Below, piece by piece: positions 55,778 through 61,988 of a stretch of DNA of 61,988 nt (position 1 is the stretch's first letter; the number at the start of each line of letters is the position of its first letter). The stretch lies in the NCBI RefSeq assembly GCF_017329615.1, contig NZ_JAFMTW010000019.1, positions 1 through 61,988 on the forward strand. The letters run 5' to 3'. The notes beneath the pieces are model-generated. The model had not been told where the DNA came from. It made no database searches and was given only the letters and a program-made list of their open reading frames with translations. Both the position numbers and the translations under genes were made by a program. The stretch comes from Alicyclobacillus suci (GTDB lineage Bacteria > Bacillota > Bacilli > Alicyclobacillales > Alicyclobacillaceae).

Positions 55778-56593
55778 ATGGGTTATGACATGAATTCACC
55801 TTTACAGCAGATTTTGCGGTCGACGAAGCCAAGGCGCACCGCCGTCCAGCAAGTGATTGCGCAGTCTGAAGCCGAACCGGCGACCGGCGATGAGGGCGCG
55901 AACGAGATCGTTCAAAATATAGAGGCGCTAGGCCAGACGGCTCCTGAGGAAACCGCCAATGTCAACAGCGACATTTACTGTATGTCTATCATTGGTCAAA
56001 TTGAAGGCCACATGGTGTTGCCGCCACAGAACAAGACCACTAAGTACGAGCATATCATCCCGCAGCTGGTGGCTGTCGAGGAAAGCGAAAAAGTACATGG
56101 GTTATTGCTGATTCTGAATACGGTGGGTGGCGATGTGGAGGCGGGGCTCGCGATTGCGGAACTGGTCGCTTCGCTGAGTAAACCGACGGTCTCGCTCGTT
56201 CTTGGCGGCGGACATTCGATTGGTGTGCCGATTGCCGTGAGTTCCGATTACACATTTATCGCCGAATCCGCGAGTATGACCATTCACCCCATTCGCCTAA
56301 ATGGGCTCGTGATTGGTGTGCAGCAGTCGTTTGAATACCTTGAGAAAATGCAGGAACGAGTGACGAAATTTGTGGTTGATCACTCCAATATCACCGAAGA
56401 CAAATTTCGCGAATTGATGCTCAATACCGGGCAGATGGCGCGAGACATTGGCACAACGGTCATTGGCCCAGATGCGGTGAAGTATGGGCTGGTTGATGAA
56501 ATTGGTGGGCTGGGTGAAGCGATGCGCAAACTGCACGAATTGATTCGCGAGCAGCAACAGTCGGCGAGCCCTGCGGTAGGGGTGATGCAGTAA
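55778..56593 (+). CDS. tepA: TepA/YmfB, ClpP-like serine protease family
   Basis: A 271-residue ClpP/crotonase-fold protein. The nucleophile is the serine in [11 protein letters not shown] (about 144-154), and the histidine is in [12 protein letters not shown] (about 166-177). A distinct N-terminal region of about 60 residues is absent from ClpP. In B. subtilis TepA (YmfB), at the same place, is a forespore protein that I recall being linked to spore outgrowth and SASP degradation. Start ATG 55778 follows AAAGGGGGAA; ATG 55790 is an alternative. The stop overlaps ylzJ (TAATG). Confidence 0.93.
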   Translation: MGYDMNSPLQQILRSTKPRRTAVQQVIAQSEAEPATGDEGANEIVQNIEALGQTAPEETANVNSDIYCMSIIGQIEGHMVLPPQNKTTKYEHIIPQLVAVEESEKVHGLLLILNTVGGDVEAGLAIAELVASLSKPTVSLVLGGGHSIGVPIAVSSDYTFIAESASMTIHPIRLNGLVIGVQQSFEYLEKMQERVTKFVVDHSNITEDKFRELMLNTGQMARDIGTTVIGPDAVKYGLVDEIGGLGEAMRKLHELIREQQQSASPAVGVMQ

Positions 56594-56817
56594 TGCATTG
56601 GACGACATTGTCGGACAGCGAAATTTTCGCCACGCCAACCGCCTCACAAGGTGCGTCAGACACAGTGACGGAAGAAGTCACTGTCGGCGACGCCATTCTC
56701 GTTTTGACGCGCAGCACGAAGACGGGAGAGGCGACGGTCAGCCGCGTGATTAGCCCGCGGGCACGTGATTACCTTCGGCCAGATTGGCAACCTGGCATGC
56801 CGTATACCTCCCGGTAG
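56593..56817 (+). CDS. ylzJ: YlzJ-like protein
   Basis: A 74-residue protein with the conserved N-terminus [12 protein letters not shown] and a C-terminal segment RDYLRPDWQPGMPYTSR, as in the YlzJ family found directly after tepA in Bacilli. Function unknown. Translation is coupled to tepA by the one-base stop/start overlap. Confidence 0.85.
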   Translation: MHWTTLSDSEIFATPTASQGASDTVTEEVTVGDAILVLTRSTKTGEATVSRVISPRARDYLRPDWQPGMPYTSR

Positions 56818-56865
56818 GACGCTTGCCTACCGTGAAATGTGAAGACAAATGCGAGTGATGTGGCC

Positions 56866-56917
56866 AAGGGCTGTCCCAAACGTCATCGTAGATGATGACT
56901 TGAGGGATGGCCCTTTG
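56866..56917 (+). terminator. Two-part hairpin terminator after ylzJ
   Basis: AAGGGCTGTCCC (56866-56877) pairs with GGGATGGCCCTT (56904-56915) through 12 positions, two of them G-U. Inside sits GTCATC with GATGAC. The tail is TTTGTTG. The remaining ~175 bp before ftsK show no gene I would call and no clear promoter. Confidence 0.65.
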
Positions 56918-57094
56918 TTGCAAAGTTGTTTCGCGCACAGCATGGGGGCAATAGAGCGAGAAAGACTACAAGTAAGCGCGATATTGCTAATGGTGCCAGT
57001 GAGGTGCCGCCGGATCCAGTTCGTGACCTTGGCAGGAAATCATTCCTGGATTCACGAATTCTTCACTAAGGACAATGAGACTGGTGGGTGAACC

Positions 57095-59536
57095 GTGGCA
57101 CGTAAACAGCAACAGAAGAACATCTTGAAGTATGAAGTGACCGGTTTGGCGATGCTCACGGGATGTGCGCTCGCCTTAGGCAAATTAGGGCTCGTGGGGC
57201 AGTCGCTCGCTGTCATCAGCATTTTTCTCGCTGGGAGTTGGTATTTTCTAATTCCTATTCTGACAGGCTATGCGGCGATTTATATGATGTTTCGGAGATC
57301 GCGCTTCGTGTGGGACAGTCGGCACGTTGGCCTTTTAATCATTTTGCTATGCTTGTTAGGCTTCATGGAAATGCAGTTTTATAGCCGTCAATTGCAGTAT
57401 CAAACAGGTACCGGGCTGGCCGCAGCGCAGTGGCAAGCGTTACAGGAGTTGAAGAATTACATTTTTCATCCGAATACGTCTGCCGCGCCGCCTTCCGCAG
57501 GTGGAGGTCTGGTCGGCTACGTGGTGTTTGCCGTACTGCACGTATTGTTCAACACGCCTGATACGCGTGAAGTTGGACCGCTATTGGTGATTTCCACAGG
57601 TGTGTTGATTGGCGTTGCCTTGGTCTTACAGGTGTCGCTGGTGAATGTTGTGAAGCGTGGTACCTCGTGGACCGAAGGTTTTATGGATAGCCTTTGGAAA
57701 TCGGTCAAGGGGTACACGAATGTATTGTTCAAGTCTGATAAGCACGAAGAGGATGTCGAACAGCTGCCGCCGGACAAGTCGCATCGACGTAAGCCGGAGA
57801 TTATTGTCGACGGGGAAGTCTACGATGTGAAAGGCACCGAGCCGTCAGTGCAGGAGCCGATTATTCACGATTTCGCATCGCGGGCCCGCCAACAACAAGC
57901 TGAACAGGAAGCGGACGTGGCACCGACGGGGGCTGCGCCTACAGGGTTGGAACCAGTCGGAAATCAGCTGGTGATGAAATTTCCGGATACGTTGGGCAAG
58001 AAGGCATCGCCTGCACCTGTAGCGTCAGAGGGCCGTGCGCAAGCAGAGCAGGCTGGTTATGAAGTCGGGCCGATGGTGCACGATGACAACTTTCGCCTGC
58101 CGCCACTAAGCATTTTTTCACTGCCCAAAAACGCCGGTAAGACGTTTTCTCAGCGCAGCGCACAAGCCAATGCGCAGAAGTTAGAATCGACGCTGCAGTC
58201 GTTTGGCGTCTCCGCCAAGGTGTTGGAAATCAGCCGCGGGCCAACGGTCACCCGGTATGAATTGCAACCTGCATCCGGCGTCAAGGTGTCACGAATTGTC
58301 AACCTCACCGACGATATCGCACTTGCATTGGCTGCGCGCGATATTCGTATGGAGGCGCCCGTGCCCGGCAAGTCGGTGATTGGGATTGAGGTGCCAAATG
58401 ACGAAGTGGCGATTGTGTCGTTGCGCGAGGTGCTGCAATCGCCAGAGTTTCAGCAAAGTAAAGCGCGATTGCCTATCGCCTTAGGGCGGGATATCTCTGG
58501 GGCAGCGATTGTCGGAGATTTGCAAAAGATGCCGCACCTGTTGGTCGCGGGTGCAACAGGGTCCGGGAAGAGCGTTTGTGTCAATGGCATTATCGCTTCG
58601 ATTCTCATGCGGAACAAACCACATGAGGTCAAACTGATGATGATTGACCCGAAGATGGTGGAACTCAGTGGGTACAACGGCATTCCGCACTTGCTCACAC
58701 CCGTTGTGACAGATCCGCGTAAGGCGGCGTATGCATTGAAAAAAGTCGTTCAAGAGATGGAAAATCGCTATAAACTGATGGCTGAACGCGGGGCGCGCGA
58801 TATCGAACGGTTTAACCAACTGTTGCGCGAAGATGGGTTGGAACCTCTACCGTACATTGTCGTGATAGTCGATGAGTTAGCCGACTTGATGATGGTCGCG
58901 CCGGGGGACGTCGAGGACGCCATTTGCCGGATTGCGCAGATGGCGCGGGCAGCCGGGATTCACCTGATTGTCGCGACGCAGCGTCCTTCTGTCGACGTCA
59001 TCACGGGACTCATCAAGGCGAACATTCCGAGCCGAATCGCGTTTGCGGTGTCGTCCATTCACGACTCGCGAACCATTCTTGACGGCGGTGGCGCTGAAAA
59101 GTTACTCGGTCGCGGGGATATGCTGTATTATCCAGTCGGTGCCTCGAAAGCTACACGCGTGCAAGGGGCGTTCGTTTCGGAGGAGGAAATTGAACGGCTC
59201 GTATCGTTTGTAAAAGAACAGCAGCAGGCGGTATACACGGTTGATTTGAACCGCGATGCTGAGGAAGATACGCAGGCGGAGTCGGAGGGGCCAGACTTGG
59301 ATGATTTGTTTGCTGATGCGGTCGATCTCGTCGTGGACCTCGGCCAAGCCTCGGTGTCGATGCTCCAGCGCCGATTCCGCATCGGGTATTCGCGTGCGGC
59401 GCGTATTGTCGACCAGATGGAGCAAAGTGGCATCGTCGGGCCGTTTGAAGGCAGTAAGCCGCGTGAAGTGTTGATTTCGAAGGAACAGTGGTATCACGCC
59501 AAGACACAATTGAATCGTTCAACTGGAGAAGATTGA
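57095..59536 (+). CDS. spoIIIE: DNA translocase FtsK/SpoIIIE
   Basis: An 813-residue ATP-driven DNA pump that moves chromosome DNA across the division or sporulation septum. N-terminal membrane domain with about four to five helices (to about residue 185), charged linker, alpha domain, then the beta motor with Walker [10 protein letters not shown] (486-494) and Walker B strand [13 protein letters not shown]. The C-terminal gamma domain (about 745-800; winged helix that reads KOPS/SRS) is complete. Position after tepA-ylzJ is that of spoIIIE in B. subtilis. GTG 57095 follows GGTGGGTGAA. Confidence 0.96.
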   Translation: MARKQQQKNILKYEVTGLAMLTGCALALGKLGLVGQSLAVISIFLAGSWYFLIPILTGYAAIYMMFRRSRFVWDSRHVGLLIILLCLLGFMEMQFYSRQLQYQTGTGLAAAQWQALQELKNYIFHPNTSAAPPSAGGGLVGYVVFAVLHVLFNTPDTREVGPLLVISTGVLIGVALVLQVSLVNVVKRGTSWTEGFMDSLWKSVKGYTNVLFKSDKHEEDVEQLPPDKSHRRKPEIIVDGEVYDVKGTEPSVQEPIIHDFASRARQQQAEQEADVAPTGAAPTGLEPVGNQLVMKFPDTLGKKASPAPVASEGRAQAEQAGYEVGPMVHDDNFRLPPLSIFSLPKNAGKTFSQRSAQANAQKLESTLQSFGVSAKVLEISRGPTVTRYELQPASGVKVSRIVNLTDDIALALAARDIRMEAPVPGKSVIGIEVPNDEVAIVSLREVLQSPEFQQSKARLPIALGRDISGAAIVGDLQKMPHLLVAGATGSGKSVCVNGIIASILMRNKPHEVKLMMIDPKMVELSGYNGIPHLLTPVVTDPRKAAYALKKVVQEMENRYKLMAERGARDIERFNQLLREDGLEPLPYIVVIVDELADLMMVAPGDVEDAICRIAQMARAAGIHLIVATQRPSVDVITGLIKANIPSRIAFAVSSIHDSRTILDGGGAEKLLGRGDMLYYPVGASKATRVQGAFVSEEEIERLVSFVKEQQQAVYTVDLNRDAEEDTQAESEGPDLDDLFADAVDLVVDLGQASVSMLQRRFRIGYSRAARIVDQMEQSGIVGPFEGSKPREVLISKEQWYHAKTQLNRSTGED

Positions 59537-59600
59537 GGGATAGATATCGCAACTCGTCCATATACCTTAGTAAAGCAAAGTAATGAAGGTGGTGGACGGG

Positions 59601-60197
59601 TTGCGGCAGAAGGTTCGTCGTGGGCGCTCGTGGCCATTATTTGTGGTGGCGGGTGCCTTTTTGTTGGGCGTTTTTACTTATTATGACGCACGGGTCTTTC
59701 ACGGTGTACCAGATGTGCCGACGATGGGGCAGTCGTCCCTGGCGGATTCTTCGACGGTAGCTGATCCGGTTGCACCGTCGTCGATGGTGAATGCCATTAT
59801 GAAACAAGTTGGCGTGATTCCCGGGTTAAATGACGTAGCAATTGAACCAGATGGCGATGGCGACGGAAAATTCCTCGTATCTGCCATGGTGGACTTATCC
59901 GTGGCGGGTTCTGGAGCGTCCGCATCGGAAAGTGCGCAGTCTCGGATGAACACAGCGGTCGACCAATATTTTCAAGGTATCTTTGGACAAGCGGGTGGCG
60001 GCCAGGTGAGTGAAGGGATGCTCACGTTCACCAACGGTGACGCGATTGTGGGAACAGCTGGTTTAGGGAAAGCGGAGTATCAAAAGATGGCGGCGTCGAC
60101 CATGGACGGGAATCTTGCGCAGGCGATGTTACAACAACCAACTGTGCAGGATAATTCGCAAGACGATGTGTGGTACCAAATGCAAGCTGGGGAATAA
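59601..60197 (+). CDS. Uncharacterised membrane-anchored protein
   Basis: A 198-residue protein I do not recognise. It has a basic N-terminus (MRQKVRRGRSW), one transmembrane helix (about 11-30) without a cleavage or lipobox motif, then an exported domain. That domain contains VNAIMKQVGVIPGLNDVAIE, followed by an acidic Asp/Gly run (PDGDGDG), an Ala/Ser-rich stretch and a Gln-rich C-terminus. TTG 59601 lies 8 nt after AAGGTGG; an ATG at 59583 has no SD. It follows ftsK by 64 bp and may share its transcript. Confidence 0.75.
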   Translation: MRQKVRRGRSWPLFVVAGAFLLGVFTYYDARVFHGVPDVPTMGQSSLADSSTVADPVAPSSMVNAIMKQVGVIPGLNDVAIEPDGDGDGKFLVSAMVDLSVAGSGASASESAQSRMNTAVDQYFQGIFGQAGGGQVSEGMLTFTNGDAIVGTAGLGKAEYQKMAASTMDGNLAQAMLQQPTVQDNSQDDVWYQMQAGE

Positions 60198-60219
60198 TGC
60201 AAAACAACGAGATTAAATA

Positions 60220-60248
60220 AAGGCGACGCGGGTCAACCGCGTCGCCTT
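60220..60248 (-). terminator. Terminator overlapping the 3' end of the minus-strand gene
   Basis: AAGGCGACGCGG, 5-nt loop, CCGCGTCGCCTT: twelve perfect pairs. On the minus strand it is followed by TATTTAATC, so it best serves the minus-strand gene, whose last codons and TGA stop lie in the stem and loop. Confidence 0.8.
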
Positions 60249-60580
60249 GGCGTTGCGCCAATCAAATACAACTGTGAGATGGCTATTGATTCACGTCGGA
60301 AGGAGCGCATCAACGCACGGACAATGGGTTCGTGTCCGGTACGCAGCAGGGTGTCTACAATCGTCTGCAAGGTAAACGGTTCATCTAGACAGTTCTCCAC
60401 GTCTGGATTGTCATCTAAACAATAAAGCCAACGTTCGTCGTATTGGCTTCCACGTTGTTCCTTATATGCGGACGCGTATAATTGATAGATATCAAAAGGT
60501 GCATCCAGTTGATCAAGATAATACTCTAGTTGATAGAGCGCCTTCGCGACGGATAAATGCTCTCCATGAAAGTTGGCCAA
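60233..60580 (-). CDS. Uncharacterised small acidic protein
   Basis: A 115-residue cytoplasmic protein I do not recognise. It is helical and rich in Tyr, Leu, Asp and Glu (for example ALYQLEYYLDQLDAPFDIYQ), has two cysteines (WLYCLDDNPDVENCLDEP) and a basic C-terminus PRRRG. TTG start at 60580 lies behind AAAGGGTGA. A promoter and a terminator frame it as a single-gene unit opposing its neighbours. Confidence 0.7.
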   Translation of the reverse strand: MANFHGEHLSVAKALYQLEYYLDQLDAPFDIYQLYASAYKEQRGSQYDERWLYCLDDNPDVENCLDEPFTLQTIVDTLLRTGHEPIVRALMRSFRRESIAISQLYLIGATPRRRG

Positions 60581-60602
60581 AATGATTCACCCTTTCATAC
60601 AT

Positions 60603-60631
60603 ATTATGTGAGTGAAAAGTCACAAAGGCAA
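60603..60631 (-). promoter_or_regulatory. Candidate promoter for the small minus-strand gene
   Basis: Read on the minus strand: TTGCCT (60626-60631), 17 nt, CATAAT (60603-60608), about 23 nt before the start codon. Confidence 0.6.
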
Positions 60632-60708
60632 GAGGGGATTCAATCCGTTACAATACATATATGGGACAAAGCCGTAGTACCTTATGCAATTGATAGGAGT
60701 CGTATTAG

Positions 60709-61791
60709 ATGACGCGTTTGAATCGAACGAAATGTACTGCGGGCGCAGTTACAGTTGCCCTCACCGGTCTCATATCCGGCTGTGGTGCGCCAGACCTGTC
60801 TGCTATGCGCCCGACTGTGCAAAAACAAGCTGCGGCCGTGATGGTCGTCGGAAAACCGGATTTTATGCCGACGACGCCGGTCAGCGCCAGTGCTGACGAG
60901 CCGCTCATGATGGAGACGGTTCAGTCGTCCACTGGGTCATTCCTCAATCAGGCAAATACGTTATTACAGCATCAAGATGTGACCAATTGCGTCATCGCGG
61001 TCGATGACGCGGGCGCTCTTGACTCTGACATATCACAATTGGCCCAGAAATATGCCCATGTTCATTTTGACATTTTGACGAACCAGGCCCCATCTGACAT
61101 GTCCGCCTCGAATGTGGCCATCGTATCGCAGGATGCGAATGCTGTCGACTTTGCTATCGGCTGGCTCGTGGGCGTCTGGGCGAGTAACCTTGTGAAGACA
61201 CAACAGCTCTCTCTACAACCCGCTGTTGGTTATGCGGTTTCCGGCGTCTCGGCAAGTCGTCAAAAGGCGTTTTTCGCTGGGCTGTATACAGCCAATCCCG
61301 CAGCACAGATTGTCAATATGACAGGTTCCAATAACAGCGCGAGTAACACAGGGAATAGCAGTGGGGGCAATCGTACGACGACATCGACTGCGTCGACATC
61401 ATATCCAGTGGTCAGCGGCGTCGTAGTCGGCGGCAACTTAGCCCATTCAGTGGCCGAATCTATCGCGCAGAACGCACCGATAGTGTTCGACTTGACAGGT
61501 ACCTCGACTACGCTGCCCAATTTATCCGTTTACCCAGGTCACTTGGCGTCTTCGCGGGCGGCCAATCTGATTGACCAAATCAGTAGTGGACACTGGCAGG
61601 CCGGGAGTACGTCTGTCATTGATTCGACGAGTATCACACTGAATACGCAGTTGATGCCGCCACCTGTGGTGGATGCGTGGCAGACCTTGGCTCAGACGCT
61701 TGAGCAGGCACCGAATACCTGGCAAACAGATTATGCGAAATTGCCGGATGCCACAAGAAATTTGCTGCAGTCACAGTTTGGGCTTGCATAA
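60709..61791 (+). CDS. Secreted lipoprotein, weakly BMP/Med-like
   Basis: A 360-residue lipoprotein. A signal peptide ends in the lipobox ISGC (cysteine about residue 25). The mature part has an alpha/beta periplasmic-binding-like pattern: MVVGKPDF, then NVAIVSQDANAVDFAIGWLVGVWASN and PAVGYAVSGVSASRQKAFFAGLY, reminiscent of BMP-family lipoproteins such as Med. A Ser/Thr/Asn/Gly-rich insertion (about 204-228) is unusual for that family. The ligand is unknown. No transporter genes are adjacent, so a transport role is not supported here. Confidence 0.65.
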   Translation: MTRLNRTKCTAGAVTVALTGLISGCGAPDLSAMRPTVQKQAAAVMVVGKPDFMPTTPVSASADEPLMMETVQSSTGSFLNQANTLLQHQDVTNCVIAVDDAGALDSDISQLAQKYAHVHFDILTNQAPSDMSASNVAIVSQDANAVDFAIGWLVGVWASNLVKTQQLSLQPAVGYAVSGVSASRQKAFFAGLYTANPAAQIVNMTGSNNSASNTGNSSGGNRTTTSTASTSYPVVSGVVVGGNLAHSVAESIAQNAPIVFDLTGTSTTLPNLSVYPGHLASSRAANLIDQISSGHWQAGSTSVIDSTSITLNTQLMPPPVVDAWQTLAQTLEQAPNTWQTDYAKLPDATRNLLQSQFGLA

Positions 61792-61808
61792 ACAAGGGGA
61801 TGTTAAAG

Positions 61809-61988
61809 ATGTCCAGTGCAGACGATGGTTCAAAACAGCCGTCGCAATATTACTTTCAGTATGAGATTATCCGCGACAGGCCAGGCTTACTCGGTGATAT
61901 TGCAAGCCTTTTGGGAATGCTCGGTTTTAACATTTTGCAGTTGGCCGGTGTGTCGGTGGAAAGTCGGGGCTTTTTGATTGAGACGGAC
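61809..61988 (+). CDS. ymfK: YmfK-like DUF3388 protein, N-terminal part (cut by window end)
   Basis: The first 60 residues of a protein whose YYFQYEIIRDRPGLLGDIAS and LLGMLGFNILQLAGV match the ACT-like N-terminus of the YmfK/DUF3388 family, located downstream of spoIIIE in Bacilli. Function unknown. ATG 61809 follows AAGGGGATG and a 17-bp gap after the lipoprotein gene. Confidence 0.8.
   Translation, partial: MSSADDGSKQPSQYYFQYEIIRDRPGLLGDIASLLGMLGFNILQLAGVSVESRGFLIETD

Noticed and set aside
56849..57091. An 80-codon open frame between ylzJ and ftsK
   Set aside because: It runs through the terminator hairpin, has no SD and its translation resembles nothing. Treated as non-coding.

Overview
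The window reads as chromosome of a spore-forming Firmicute of the class Bacilli. Gene order follows the Bacillus subtilis map from the fla/che operon through rpsB-tsf-pyrH-frr, the rimP-nusA-infB operon and the dipicolinate/lysine genes to spoIIIE. Base composition is a little over 50% GC by eye, and TTG and GTG starts behind strong Shine-Dalgarno (SD) sequences are very common. This fits a moderately GC-rich lineage such as the Alicyclobacillaceae, but that is a guess from gene content, not a phylogeny. Nearly every gene belongs to a known family. I found no prophage, IS element, CRISPR array, tRNA or rRNA.

Region 1 (1-24054) is one long plus-strand flagellar/chemotaxis operon, entered inside fliF: fliF'-G-H-I-J, a MotE-like gene, fliK, flgD, a small flagellar operon gene, flgE, flbD, fliL-M-Y, cheY, fliO-P-Q-R, flhB-A-F-G, cheB-A-W-C-D and a SwrB-like membrane protein. 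Many genes overlap or abut, implying translational coupling. It encodes the MS- and C-ring, the flagellar type III export gate and ATPase, hook assembly, and the CheA/W/Y core with CheC/CheD/FliY adaptation and dephosphorylation. Two departures stand out. CheB has no receiver domain, and sigD is absent between cheD and the SwrB-like gene.

Region 2 (24055-34622) holds translation and envelope genes: rpsB, tsf, pyrH, frr, then uppS, cdsA, dxr and rseP (lipid carrier, phospholipid and isoprenoid synthesis, site-2 protease). Where B. subtilis has proS and polC, this genome has pheA (plus) and typA (minus), convergent on a shared bidirectional terminator.

Region 3 (34478-45815) is rimP-nusA-ylxR-ylxQ-infB-rbfA-nrnA-truB-ribF, followed by rpsO and pnp with their own signals. 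IF2 carries a long Arg/Gly-rich N-terminal region. A perfect 15-bp tandem duplication spans the nrnA stop and truB start.

Region 4 (45862-57094) holds sporulation and lysine-pathway genes: ylxY, mlpA, dut, spoVFA-spoVFB (dipicolinate synthase), asd, dapG, dapA, RNase J, tepA and ylzJ. A sequence matching the sigma-K consensus lies upstream of spoVFA, and a sigma-G-like one upstream of tepA.

Region 5 (57095-61988) is ftsK/spoIIIE followed by three genes of unknown or weakly assigned function (a membrane-anchored protein, a small minus-strand protein, and a Ser/Thr/Asn-rich lipoprotein), and the start of a ymfK-like DUF3388 gene cut by the window end.
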